From contig JASANH010001140.1 in assembly GCA_030248295.1 (NCBI GenBank), positions 1 to 64,000 on the forward strand: a DNA stretch of 64,000 nucleotides, in the 5' to 3' direction. Both the position numbers and the translations under genes were made by a program. Source of the stretch: Mesodorylaimus sp. YZB2_4 (Eukaryota > Nematoda > Enoplea > Dorylaimida > Dorylaimidae). Below are positions 32,150 to 43,490 of this stretch, piece after piece. Each line of letters opens with the position of its first letter. Position 1 is the stretch's first letter. The notes beneath the pieces are model-generated. The model had not been told where the DNA came from and ran no database searches. It saw only the letters and a program-made list of their open reading frames with translations.

Positions 32150-33660
32150 CTAGCCCACAAACTTTGCAAAAATTTCGGCGAACACGAAATTCGCAGCCAT
32201 TCAAATCAGCCCCCGTGTGCAAGACTTGGCCGCTCAATGATCAGAAGAATCACTTAAAGATTTGGTCTGAACTCATTTCACCTGAAATGATCAATGAGTA
32301 AGCGCTCGCTTTCTTTTTGCCAGTGTTATTAGTTTATTAGTTTGCAGTGGTGATGGTGTTGAGGCAGTTCTCTTTTTTTCTAGAATTGTGCGTTGTACGA
32401 ATAGTGAGGCTCGCCGCGTAGTTGAAAAGCTCAGGCGAAAGAACCAGAAGACGCCTGACTGGATCGATACTGACCGCACTGAAATAATGGCTTTTATCGG
32501 CTTATGGTATTTGCGAGGCGTCCATGGAATGCGATCGGTTTCCACGAAGGAAATATTATCATCAATTCTTGGCCATGGTTTGGCAGAAGCTCTTTTGACA
32601 ATTGGACGAAACCGATATGAAAATTGGCTCCGGCTCTTGTGATTCGATGTCAAGGCTGATCGGGACAAAAAAGATGTTTTCGCTCCATTACGACTGGTAA
32701 GTATTTTTTCAAATTATTTTTCAAACCTAAAGGGCTTGCTTTTTTCAGTATTTCGAGGAGTTCATTAGCAATGGTATGACCTGCTACACTCCCGATGAAA
32801 CGATAACAATCGATGAAGCAATGGCTTATTTTCGTGGTCGGTGCAGGTTCGTCATGTGTCTTCCGCTGGAGGTAAGTGTGCATTGCATCATCAAACCATC
32901 ATTTTGGGGGTTTGGGGGGAGGGGTAGCAGGGTAGAGGAAGGGAGACAGGTCAGGCCCAACAGGGTGGGGTTTACACCTCCCACCTTCCTCCTTTGCCCA
33001 TACTTGCAAACCATCGTTCACCTTTTATCACCTCTGATGATTTTTATAGCCTTGCAAATACGGAATCAAAATATGGTGCGCTAATAATGTGAAAACGAAG
33101 TACTTGTTCAACGCTCAAGTTTACCATGGAAAGAAAACTGTTGATGGTCAAAAAGCGGAGAAAGGACTGGGCGAACGGGTAAGATACCATTGATACCACT
33201 GAGCTGTGATTTTTGTGTCATTCATGCTTTTTGCTTCAGGTTGTCCTTAAGCTTACCAACAATTTGCGCAACAGTGGACGTACAATCATCACTGATAATT
33301 ACTTCACCTCGATTTAATTAGCTAAAAAGCTTCTCGCGGAGAACACGTATCTGATTGGAACCATCAAGCCGATTCGAAGGGGCCGGCCAAAAAGATTCAT
33401 GGCTAAAGACATGGTACTGCGGGAGTCTCGATGTGTCTTCTCTGGCGAAAAAACATTGGTTCGGTACAAGACAAAAGCGAAACCAAAGAAGTTCGTTGCT
33501 TTGCTGTCAACAAAGCATCACTAACCGATGGTGCAAAAGATCCCAGCAGCTGCAACACCTGATGCTGACAGTGGTGCTGATATCGGCCCTGACGAGAGTG
33601 ATGATGGTAACGAAGATCGTGATGTGGATGAGGACGAGGAGAGTAGTGTATACATAAGAA
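32150..33660 (+). pseudogene. piggyBac transposase (DDE_Tnp_1_7), five-exon pseudogene
   Basis: Exon with KIWSELISPEMIN, intron 32,298-32,383, exon with VRCTNSEARRVVEKL and EIMAFIGLWYLRGVHG, a TGA at 32,640-32,642, then KADRDKKDVFAPLRL. Intron 32,697-32,748 is followed by ETITIDEAMAYFRGRCRF, intron 32,872-33,049 by PCKYGIKIWCANN, and intron 33,179-33,239 by VLKLTNNLRNSGRTIITDNY and FTS with a stop. The Asp residues in ITIDEAM and ITDNYFTS match piggyBac catalytic Asp positions. The C-terminus is acidic, and no terminal Cys-rich finger is visible. piggyBac inserts at TTAA; the ends were not located. The fold-back element abuts the 3' end. Confidence 0.85.
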
Positions 33661-33666
33661 AGAGAC

Positions 33667-34269
33667 TACCCCATTTTATCATGTAAGCCCTCTATTACAT
33701 CTGATTGGCTGATGGGCGGAGTCACGTGACCGCTAAGCCACGCCCCTCGCTCTGATTGGTCGGCCGCGCGCGGGCTCGCGTGACGTCATTAAGCTAGCCG
33801 GCTAGCTAGCCCCCCCCCCCTCCCACGCCGTCTAGCCGGCCATTGTCTTAGCGGGGGCTAATTGATTGGTCAATTAAAAAAAGTTAATTAGGCGGGCGCG
33901 GGCGGGAAGGAGTCGTTTCCTAGCAACTGGATATAACGCATGGCTACTGCCGACGCCTCTCGTTTTGAAATTGAATATTTTAAACCGACAAATGCTTTGA
34001 AGTTAAAATTATTCAACAGAATTTAAGAAAATTAGCTAGTTTTGGTAAGAGGTGGGAAATACTATCTCATAAAAGCGAGGGGCTCTGTCTTACTCACAAG
34101 TTTTTAGATTTGTACGCGATAGATTTTTTCTTATAGGAGCACCAGATGTGAAGCCGAGAATTGAAGCTGACCTACTCGAAGAAATGAGTCGAACAAAGTT
34201 GCTCCTAATCTTTCTCATCGCACGCCTAACCTCGGCTGATTCGTCAACAGGACGAGGAGCGAATACGAT
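33667..34269 (+). repeat. Left arm of the fold-back element
   Basis: About 600 bp, inverted relative to 35,189-35,788. It contains a CTGATTGGCTGATGGGCGG promoter-like block (33,701-33,719), the E-box at 33,721-33,729, a poly-C run near 33,811, and GGTAAGAGGTGGG (34,047) and TTTTTTCTTATAG (34,123) as possible splice donor and acceptor. Confidence 0.85.
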
Positions 34270-34582
34270 GGCACGATTCCCCTTAGCAGCACCCGCAACA
34301 CTGGCCGAGCAACACATTATTCGCTCCGAGTACCCGTGCGTGGAACAATCGTCAAAGATACAAAACGGCTCGAAGAAAAATGTCGGTCGTACCGTTTTTA
34401 TTGCGAGTACAGTCAAGAGTTTAGATGAATCGGATGGCGGCAGATTTTCCCTCAAGGACATCCTCATGATTTCCCTCTTTTTCGCTTTTGTGATTGCGGT
34501 GTTTATTGCGTTGGTTGGTTACTTTTTACGCGGAAGGATGACGTCGATGCGTCCTACATTGATAAAGCTGATAGAGGTTTAA
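34184..34582 (+). CDS. Fold-back element left gene: secretory leader and C-terminal membrane helix
   Basis: The ATG at 34,184 is preferred because it starts MSRTKLLLIFLIARLTSADS, a good signal peptide; the frame itself is open from 34,148 without an upstream ATG. A short mature part (STGRGANTMARFPLAAPA, then two Cys-free segments and a single Cys) is followed by a strong hydrophobic helix (ILMISLFFAFVIAVFIALVG) and a basic tail, giving a single-pass membrane protein of about 133 residues. Upstream is the start-stop ATGTGA at 34,146-34,151. The family is unknown. The leader is repeated in the right gene and in the solo arm. Confidence 0.5.
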   Translation: MSRTKLLLIFLIARLTSADSSTGRGANTMARFPLAAPATLAEQHIIRSEYPCVEQSSKIQNGSKKNVGRTVFIASTVKSLDESDGGRFSLKDILMISLFFAFVIAVFIALVGYFLRGRMTSMRPTLIKLIEV

Positions 34583-34968
34583 AAAACTGTCCAATCGAAT
34601 GCATGGGTTCGCCTGGATTTTAATACGAACGGTGGTGCTTTAAATATGACGTATCCTGTAACAAATGATCTATCCTATCCCATTCTATTCTCGCACGATG
34701 GTCGAGTCCAATTAGACTGAGTTCAGAAGTCCCCTCTTTCTAAAGCTTAATTATTTGGGTACAAAACACACTAATTGATTGCATTTTAATGATAACAACG
34801 ACTGCAAAATATACTAGAGAATAGATTAAGCAAATGCAAGTATCACCTGTATTATTATTCCTGATTTCCGATCCTCCGAATTCTCGGTCGTTGAAAAATC
34901 GGTCGACAACACTGCGCACATTTTGCACACGGCGACCGCAGAAAATCTTTTAACCCGGATCCATCCGA

Positions 34969-35275
34969 TTAATAATATTTTCTCTGATAACACCGATAGG
35001 GGATGTAAAAAGTAAAATACAATATTGTAAAATAATTGGCTGTTAGCTGAAACCATCGAAAAGATCCGACAATCCTTATCTCGAGATGCAAAGAACGAAT
35101 TCTTCGTTTTATTTGTAAAAAACGATGCGACTGCGCACAATACTCGAGCAATCTTGTCATACGCAGTCGCGATGCGCAGGAACGCTTTATCGTATTCGCT
35201 CCTCGTCCCGTTGACGAATTAGCTGAGGTGAGGCGTGCGTTGAGAAAGATTAGGAGCAACTTTGTCCAACTCATT
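34969..35275 (-). pseudogene. Fold-back element right gene: same leader, different body
   Basis: The minus frame shares MSWTKLLLIFLNARLTSANS with the left gene through the arm, then enters unrelated central sequence (RLLEYCAQSHRFLQIKRRIR) and stops. Another minus frame across the centre (34,826-35,140) has hydrophobic stretches, so a frameshift or extra splicing could be present. The body does not match the left gene. Function unknown. Confidence 0.35.
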
Positions 35276-35788
35276 TTTTCGAGTAGGTCAGCTTTAATTC
35301 TCAGCTTCACATCTAGTGCTCCTATAAGGAAAAATCTATCGTGTACGAATCTGAAAACTTGTGACTAAGACAGAGCCCCTCGCTTTTATGAGATAGTATT
35401 TCTCATCCCTTACCAAAACTAGCTAATTTTCTTAAATTTTGTAAAATAATTTCAACTTTAAAGCATTTGTCGGTTTGAAATATTTGATTTCAAAACGAGA
35501 GGCGTCGGCAGTAGCCATGCGTTATATCCGGTTGCTAGGAAACGACTCCTCCCCGCCCGCGCCCGCCTAATCAACTTTTTTTAATTGACTAATCAATTAG
35601 CCCCCACTAAGACAATGGCCGGCTAGACGGCGTGGGGGGGGGGGGCTAGCTGGCCGGCTAGCTCAATGACGTCACGCGAGCCCGCGCGCGGCAGACCAAT
35701 CAGAGCGAGGGGCGTGGCTTAGCGGTCACGTGACTCCGCCCATAAGCCAATCAGATGTAAAAGAGAGCTTACATGATAAAATGGGGTA
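35189..35788 (-). repeat. Right arm of the fold-back element
   Basis: The inverted partner of the left arm. It keeps the donor-like GGTAAGGGATG and acceptor-like CCTTATAG in minus orientation, plus CCAAT and E-box motifs near the outer end. Confidence 0.85.
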
Positions 35789-35815
35789 TTAAGTTTGATA
35801 TGAATACACTACTGG

Positions 35816-36720
35816 CCACTCGTTCGTCCAAGCAGCAGTCCCTATGGTGAAATTCGTAGATACAAACGTACAGTCAAGAGCATTAAAAGACACAAGTCTG
35901 GACTTAATATTGGGATATCAGCAAATAAAGTTTAGGGATGGTTATGAGAAAGAGACAGCTTTTCGCATTCCTGGAGAAGGACCCTACCAGTGGGAAGTAT
36001 TACCATTTGGACTCATCAACTCGCCCACAGTCTTTATGCGACTAATAAATGCAGTCTTATCTGGCCTAACTTAAAGGCGTTGCCTTGTCTATCTGGACGA
36101 TGTCTTGGTGATCGCCTCATCTTTTGAGGAGCATCAGCGACAGCTGCAGGCCGTATTCGAGCATTTACAGAAAATCAACCTCAGGTTGAAGTTATCCAAG
36201 TGCAGTTTTCTCAAGACAAAGCTCTCGTTCCTGGGACACACCGTATCAGCCGCAGGACTCAAAGTCGAAAAAAGCAAAGAAAAAGCAGTGAAAGAAATGC
36301 CTGTCACGAAATATAGGAAAGCAGTGCGTCGATTTTCAGGCATGTGTTTATTTTACAGACGTTTTATTGAAAACTTTTCGCAGCTTGCACGCCCACTTTT
36401 TGAACTGACAGAAGAAAATGTAAAATTTGGATGGAAGGATGATAGCAACAAAGCATTCAATGACCTGAAGCACCGCCTAACTTCAGCCCTTATTTTGGCG
36501 CTCCCAAAGGTCCACAAGCCATTCACCATCTATACAGACGGAAGCAGAGAAGGACTCTGAGCAATCTTAGCACAGGCAGATGACCATGGAAAAAAGCACC
36601 CAGTCGCGTACGCTAGCAGATCACTGCTACCAAGTGAGACAAGTGATTCCGTTTTGGAACTAGAGGGTCCAGGTGTATACTGGGCTGTTGAATAATTTCG
36701 GCCGTACATTTGTGGGCGTT
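35816..36720 (+). pseudogene. Ty3/gypsy remnant gypsy-1 with internal deletion
   Basis: The first 80 bp match the region upstream of the gypsy-2 protease (59,762-59,845). The sequence then jumps to the middle of the RT, equivalent to gypsy-2 at 60,952, losing about 1.1 kb. The RT has GPYQWEVLPFGLINSP, CLVYLDDVLVIASS and LSFLGHTVSAAGLKV. RNase H begins FTIYTDGSREGL. Stops occur at 36,072-36,074 and 36,558-36,560 and in the WAVE segment near 36,691. The copy is dead. It lies next to the fold-back element. Confidence 0.85.
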
Positions 36721-39453
36721 AGCTGTGACCGCAGCATCAACATAAACAATTTCCAAGCTCAGTCGATCAAGGGCGCCAACCCAAGCGCCAACGCCGAGTC
36801 CAGGTGATGGTCTACGGTCAAATCCAACCAAGACAGAGCGACATCAGCCAGAGCCATGAACTACGAAAAAAAATGACGAGCGGAGACGCTTTCGTCTTAA
36901 TCCCCGGCGTGTGTGATAAGGCTATTCGAAGTCAAACTTTCGCAATTTTCGATCGACAATCACTTCTTATGACAAGCACGGCAACAGGCCATAATTACGA
37001 ATGGATCATCGCACATCAGAATTGACTCAGTTTGTCGTGTATGATAGGGTGTGCACAGGTAATATGTTCCGAATCGCATGCCAGGCCCTGTGTTGTAGCC
37101 TGTTTTGCATTGTGTCCTTTTATCTCATATCATTGAGCCAGACCTGTTCCTGGTGTGCATATTTGTTCTGATAGACCAGTTCTTACCAGGCACGTGTATT
37201 AGGAAAGATATACATAGGGGCGCCTGTCCATGTATTGGTCAGCGTGTGAGAGTGTTCATTCCACGCCTCGTCATCGAGTAAAGAAGCCTCGCAGTTTCGT
37301 TATTCATAATTGATCGTTCGGTCAATGGCCCGTCTTCCTGGCGCTTGGCGCAACAATCGATTCTCGCTCTATCGCCCACGGACTTTGGGTGAGCATCATT
37401 AAGTGTGGTCTGGTTAGGTCTGTAGGTCACAACCCAGCCAACTTTATCACACAAGTATGGTGAATCATGGCATTAACCAGCTAGGCTAAGGTTAAGATCT
37501 GTCGACCCAGTTTTTTAGAAGCTTGAAATTATAGTGGCCAGCGAGCGGTCACAATATGAGGTGACTATAAATAAATTGGGCTCCCAATGCCGATTCTGAT
37601 CCTGATATTGCGACATCGTGTTTTTGTGAATAGTCATGATATGCACGAGTTTGCTGGGTAGGGCGAATAACCCACTTTTATCAGCTAGGCCTCCGCCTCA
37701 AACTTTTTACATTGTTTGTCGTTCTGAATAGGAATAAGGTCCGATTAACCCGACATTGCATTATTGATTATTGCTAGTAAAAAAAAAACCTCGCTAACTG
37801 GTTTTTCAGAACAGTTTTCCAATTCCTCACTCCTTGGGTGAGGGTTAATGAATTAAAGGTTGCGTGATGGCGCTCAAAGCCAGGTGTCAGAAGTCAGCGA
37901 AAAGCTCCCAGTGTGACGCCTCTTTTTAGAATGGATTTCGAGCCTTCCAGTCAGGCTTTGCCCCCTAGCTTTTTCCCAGATGAGAAGTCGTAGCGGCTGG
38001 GAATAAGTTCTGATAAACCCATCATTTCATTATCGGAAATACATGACACAGAAGAAAAAATGAAAATTCTGAAAGCTTGAGAGCGCTGTACTGGTATAGA
38101 TAAGAAGTGCTCTGACAGCAAGCGACCACTTTTTGCGAACCCTATTTCCCGCTTTGCTGCGCTCGACCTTTAGTGATCGCGTTAAAGATAGAAATAAAAA
38201 TCGAGTCATAAAAATAGGTGCGACCTTCTCTGATGTTAGAACTCTCTGATGATATGTTGTGATAGCTGTGTGGAATTGGTTTTCTTTTATTCGATGTGTG
38301 TCATTTCATATTCACATGTGTTATCACTCATATGTGTTTTTTACAATCTGTTTCATACAAGCGCATTTTCGCTCTTTTAAGTGATGCACGCTGACTTATC
38401 AGTGTTTTTGCCTGTGCGCAATTGATGCAGATGAGAAATAAACGTCTTTCGGGAGACACGAAGCCATATAGCTCCCTTTTTTTCGACATTCTGTCTTGCA
38501 TATTCTAATTGGCCTTATATATGTGGACGCGCCTATGCCTTGGGTTCAAAGCAACTTTTTTCTATTCTTTCTTTTCAACGCCTTGTGAATCAATGAAGAT
38601 GGCTCGTCGCGTGAATTCGAAGTATAAACTATGAGGTCATGCCTTGGTAAGCTTTCGTAACCACCCAGTGTATCTTAGTGGCGATTATTTGCCTCGGTCA
38701 CGAAAGTACGATACACGCACATGTCTTAAAATCTCGACCATGCCCCTTGATTCATCTGGAATCATCGTTGAAAATCACCAACCATGCAGTATGCAAGTGC
38801 CGTATAGTGTGTATCCACTCGCAGCTAACGCCAATTAAACCGCCATGCGCGGACGAGTCGACCATTACGCTGAAATTAAAAAAAACTGGCTTCCAAGGCC
38901 ATTTTTTTAAAGATATTGCAGGAAAAGATTCTGCAAAAGGTTGAGCACTGATGAGGAAGTAACGTCGTCATTCTGCCTCAATCCTCAAAATAGGCGAATC
39001 ACTTTAAATTAACGCCTCTGTTGTGATGCTCAGGTACAATGGTTGTTCAACTTGTTGAATATATATCCAGTAACAACTGGCCATTGTTGTCGTCCACAGC
39101 ATGGCCGACATAGACCCGCTCACGATGCGAAGCCGGAAAGGTAAAAAAGACAAATTCGACTCTCTGAGAGGAATATAAGTTTTAGAGCTTTTCTGCCTCT
39201 GCGAAGTAACTTTGACATTTAACTTTTCCTGGTATGGCAAACATCTGCGAGAAAAGAACTTTTCGATGGATCGATGGGAAGAAGACGAAAACATAGGTCG
39301 TCGTTCATGGACTTTAGGGGCCAGGTCGTCGTCTTAAAAACTCCTTGGCTAAAAAAACAATGGTGGCTATACTGTCATGATCGAACAGCACTGATAACAC
39401 GTAATACAGTAACTCTTCCTGATTTGACTCATTCACGTTTTTTTAGTTCAAAA

Positions 39454-39925
39454 TCAATCACTAGGTTCGACCCTCATTCGCTCCAAATTTTCAACACGCC
39501 TCACTTTAGCACGAAGTTCTGCCTCCACCACCTCTTCTCGCCTCTGCTTTTTCTTCACCGACACTGCCGCTTCGGCCTCTAGCTTCGCATGTTGGGTTTT
39601 AAAAGCCTCGATTTGACTCAACTTCTCGCTCACAAACTCAGCGATCTCAAACGATGCCTTGACTTCAACCTGGTACGACACCTCCTCTCAGTCCGCTTAC
39701 GACTCGTATTTAGCGTATAACGCGACGTAGGTGTCGTAATATTTGTCGATCTGCGCCTTCGCCTTTACCTTAGGCGATATTCTTGATTATTGGGACAGTT
39801 GATTCGTCATTACCCTGTTTTTTGCGCAATTAAAGGCGACGTATTCCAGCTTATATTGAGCCTTTAGAGACTGTTTGTTAGAAAAAATCATCGAGATTTG
39901 GTGCACGTAGCTGGATAGGGCCATG
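39454..39925 (-). pseudogene. Coiled-coil protein fragment in repeat copy A
   Basis: One minus frame from ATG at about 39,924 (MALSSYVHQISMIFSNKQS) to 39,454 contains Lys/Glu/Ala-rich heptad sequence (FVSEKLSQIEAFKTQHAKLE, then VKKKQRREEVVEAELRAKVR) but is interrupted by several stops between 39,685 and 39,790. Its ATG overlaps that of the plus-strand frame in the palindrome CCATGG. The N-terminus recurs at about 56,930-57,030. Function unknown. Confidence 0.4.
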
Positions 39926-40234
39926 GTTGACCTGATAAACTTTTTAACAAAATTTCAGGTCAAAGCAATAGCTTCATCGCCATCGCAAAGTGAAGAAGGT
40001 CCTGGTGACCAATGCGGGAATTTGGCGATTCGTAGGGGGAAACCGCCTGAATGCCGACGACCAAAATGCGGCAGATGTTTTGATGTTCGAGAAATTGTTT
40101 TTGATGGGGTCCGACTGCTCTCTCCGAATAGCCTTCTCGAATTGAGACCGCATTGCCCGTATTTTACATTCTTCAAATTCTTTGCAAGTTTTTTTAAAAT
40201 AGCTTTCCGAGAAAGCACCAAGATCTCGTCATGA
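39923..40234 (+). pseudogene. Conserved unknown protein of the dispersed repeat (copy A)
   Basis: The start MVDLINFLTKFQVKAI is shared with copy B (58,221). After a frame change near 39,990 the sequence reads KKVLVTNAGIWRFVGGNRLN and EKLFLMGSDCSLRIAF, which matches the same block in copy B and in the inverted fragment at 56,653-56,865. The family is unknown to me. Conservation of this peptide across three broken copies suggests it was once selected. Confidence 0.45.
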
Positions 40235-40779
40235 CATTTGGCATGATTATAGGATGAGCTTGCTGAGCAAGCACAAGTTTGGCTAGACTCTTGGCGAGGT
40301 GAACATTTGTTCTCTTCTCTCTGATGCCTCTTCCCCTTTCTCCCCCTCGAAATGCTGCTTTGTTTTCATCCACTAGTTCTTTTGTAATTTTTTCACACAA
40401 TCCAGGATGACATAGAACAAATACGCAAGCCTGGAAAGATTAGACGGCAATTATTAAAACGGAGACAAAATGCAAACCGAGCAGAGGCGACAAGCTCGCA
40501 TGGCAATCCTATTGAATGAGTTTAAGAGTGAAGACTCATATAGTAAATAAGGAGAACAGCGAGAGAACACAGCGTAAAAAGATGTTAGATCCAAATATCC
40601 TTATCTGATAGAACGCGCGGGAAGCCAACTCAGATCTTCTCACCCTAATCGTCGTACTACAACTTAAAGCCCTTCACAGCTTAAGCGCCGTTCCTAGTCG
40701 CCTTTTTCAACACATTTTGAAGTTGACAAGTTCGCGAAAGCCCCACAGATGCTTCAACTTCCATTTTTTTTTCAAATTT

Positions 40780-40960
40780 TTGCTGACAGCCAAAATGAAC
40801 CTGTCTAATATTCGCTTAGATTTTTTAACTGCATCTAACTGAAATATGAATTTTCTCCAACATAACCCATATCGTAAGTAGCGCTTCGAGTTTTGTTTTA
40901 ATTTTTTTCGATTTGCCGTTTAGCACTAACGCGCACGAATGTCCATTCCTGCATAAACCT
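40780..40960 (+). repeat. Dispersed repeat R2, first copy
   Basis: Contains TGACAGCCAAAATGAACCTG and CTGAAATATGAATTTTCTCC and ends near GCGCACGAATGTCCAT. All these recur with changes at 43,310-43,490 in the same orientation. Confidence 0.7.
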
Positions 40961-41683
40961 GAAGCAAGAGAGGCCACGCGACGTAAATAAAAATATATGA
41001 GCATTTTCATTTTTTTGAGCGTCTCTGCTACATAGCGCCACATTTAAACGAGAAAAATTAAAAATTGGATGTGGTGAGCATGGAACCTAGGCTCGAGAGC
41101 GTAGCCAGCAGTGGCTGCAGGGCTGCCAGGCAACCTCTGGCAAAGATTTTTGCGCACAGGTTGCTACTTGAGCACTTTTCCTGTTGCTGCCCTCGACACT
41201 GGCCACAAACAGAGCGTCGAAAAAATTCGAGAAGCCGCGCTTCAAACGGTGATGCAAAGGATAGCAAAGTACTGTAACCGCAAAGAATTTTCAGTAAAAC
41301 CAGTGAATAATAGGTAGGTCTAATTCGTCTTAGCTTCCCAGTTAACATCGAATTTGACCCAACTCGTGATTTTTTAATGGATCAGGGCTTCCGCCAAATA
41401 TATCAATGTTAAGGTGGACAATAATGTGTTAGGTGTACGTCTTCACATTTTTATGCATTAATTCTGTTGCTGAAAATGTAAACAGATTGATGGCAAAAAT
41501 TTCACACTTACCGGAACGCAGCGAGGCGATAATTTTTCGACGATAAACAAAAAAAGAGAGGCGATATATTTTTCCATTGATGTCTGAAAATTGATACATA
41601 TGCTGCAACCACTAAGAAATTGTTCCACATGGGGTCCACATATAACACCATACTCACCTTCCTGAAATTAACCCCAGGCTAGT

Positions 41684-41785
41684 CAAATGCGGAGAGAAGT
41701 TTGATGTTTAGTCGTTCAATTGGGTTCGAATGTAGGAAGAAGTCGCGAAATCTTCAAGAATATTGTAGTGCTCCATTATTTCCTG
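41684..41785 (+). repeat. Repeat R3 with a coding fragment, first copy
   Basis: On the plus strand it encodes SNAERSLMFSRSIGFECRKK, matching SNAERSSMFNRLIKFECKKK on the minus strand at 44,175-44,266. Substitutions are mostly conservative in protein, so this is a shared coding relic. Family unknown. Confidence 0.55.
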
Positions 41786-43309
41786 CAGGCTAGCGCCTAG
41801 TAAAAGAGTTATACGCTAGGCGTTGTCCAAGTTAGCAATCAGTTTGCATGATCAAAATGCAATAAAAGTACCCACCGCATATCAAAAAAGGTTATTACAA
41901 ATCTCAATCCACGAGCGTATTTACTACTTACATTTTTTCAATTTAAGAAAGCTTTGCCAACCAGTAAATCAAACTCGACATGCTTATTCGATAAGTCCTA
42001 AGTTCCTAGTGTGAAGAAAAGCTCCATTGAAAATATTGGCTCTTATGGCCAGCTAGTCAGCAGCGGTCAGTTTTTAAAATTTTGCGGGTTTTTCAGGGTC
42101 GTGTGTTGCAAGGCAACGGAATGTTGAGCAACACACGCAGGTATCTTCTAAACCCTCTGTTCAGATAATGGACTTCGGTTTTGTCTTTCAGGCCCCTGGC
42201 TCTAAACTTTTTTGCACGAAAGACCCAACGAAGCGTCAATGTTTTCAAACATTTGCAAGACTTCAGCCGCTGACCTCTGCTGAGTAGCTGGCCTGACGAG
42301 CTACATATTTTGCATAGAGCTTTTTATTAGACTAGGAGAAATTACAATTATGAGCTATGGCAAGTTTGAATTGGGAGGGTTTCAAAGTTCAGGTACTTGG
42401 TCTGTCTGCAGATTCGTTGGTGTGTGGACTGTTGAGACATGGTTGTGCGTCGCTGTGCTTGTGAGAGATTCTCTGAAGTTAAGTATGGTCCTGACTGCAC
42501 CTTGTGGAAGACCTGTTCGAAATCTTGAATGCAGTAGAGATTCTTTTTTAGGAAGAACTAAATACTTTAGATGAATTTAGTTGACTGAATCTTTCAAGAT
42601 CCAGTTGACTGTCAGTTAAACTGAATCTATTCCGAAATTCAGTGAACTTAACTGAAACTAAGACTGAGTCTTTTTTGAAAAACTGTGTTAACGCTGAACG
42701 CGCAAAAAAAAGAGAGAAAATAATTTCTAATATAACGCGTTTCAATGCAACATGTCGATAATATCTCCAGCGTTTAGAGCGACCAGGGGATTTCACTCAA
42801 ATAAAAATAGGTCTAACCAGCTCATGATGGTCAAAAGGTTACCAGGAAGTCATCGGGCTTATTGAAGGGAATATCGACTTCCGCCTTAGTACAAAATAAC
42901 TGTCTAGTTCGTATGTGGTTTCCGAGAGAGTTTGGTTTTTTTTTATATCTAGTTTTTTTGCACTGAGACAAGGCAAGATGAGTTGCTTCGTTCTATGATA
43001 GGATTGCCTTTGTTTTTTTTTTCACTCACTTTCTCAGCTTCAGGGCAGTACGGCTTTTTGTATTCCCGGTATGGAAAAAGAGGTGGGGGTAAAAGTTGTG
43101 CTCATTTTGGATTCATCACCACATTGACGACTTGTCCATTTTTGAAGCTCCAACTTTGCTCATGTCGTGGAACTATTTGACTGCGTCCACAACAACATCA
43201 TGAACCTAAAAGTGTAAGCTAACAAGTTCGTTCAGTCTAATCCAACAAGACAGAGAGTAGAGGGGGAATGGAATAAAAAGCCTTACTAAATATATTACAA
43301 ATATTGCAA

Positions 43310-43490
43310 GAATTTTTGTTGACAGTCAAGTTGAACCTGTCGAATATTCGTTCATATTTTTTTTTTGGACTCGGATGAAATATGAATTTTTTCCCACATC
43401 ACACATATCGTAAAAAGCGCATCAAGTTTTGTTTCTATTTTCTCTCCGATTCGCCGTGTAGCCCTCACGCGCACGAATGTCCATACGTAT
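43310..43490 (+). repeat. Dispersed repeat R2, second copy
   Basis: Contains TGACAGTCAAGTTGAACCTG and the GCGCACGAATGTCCAT end. Counterpart of 40,780-40,960. Confidence 0.7.

Larger units (their letters stand above)
33667..35788. mobile_element. Palindromic fold-back element with 0.6-kb inverted arms
   Basis: The left arm (33,667-34,269) and right arm (35,189-35,788) are inverted copies and start TACCCCATTTTATCATGTAA. Removing the TA leaves a possible TA target duplication. Each arm has CCAAT boxes, a TCACGTGAC E-box, GC-box-like CCACGCCC, a poly-C/G tract, a possible intron and the start of a secreted-protein frame, so two genes converge on a 0.9-kb centre. No transposase is encoded. A third arm lies at 11,616-12,291. 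The element sits at the end of the piggyBac copy. Confidence 0.75.
36890..40690 (+). repeat. Unidentified dispersed repeat, copy A
   Basis: Blocks A1 36,890-37,470, A2 37,490-37,970, A3 37,975-38,640, A4 38,640-38,880 and A5 39,918-40,690 each have a partner in copy B (54,880-58,990). A 1.0-kb insert (38,881-39,917) is unique to A. A3 contains an LTR-like stretch with an AATAAA signal (38,438). I found no transposase or RT inside. It may be a non-autonomous LTR-type element that carries its own unknown gene. Confidence 0.65.

Noticed and set aside
34090-34467. 125-residue minus-strand frame across the fold-back left arm (also open in the other arms)
   Set aside because: It is antisense to the signal-peptide frame, which has matching splice-like and uORF signals on its strand. 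The antisense opening is explained by the same codon bias.
39955-40221. 88-residue minus-strand frame in the dispersed repeat, also at 58,276-58,485
   Set aside because: Antisense to the conserved plus-strand peptide. Its conservation follows from the repeat itself.
41065-41348. Cys-rich short frames on both strands
   Set aside because: No zinc-binding spacing and no conservation; both strands open.
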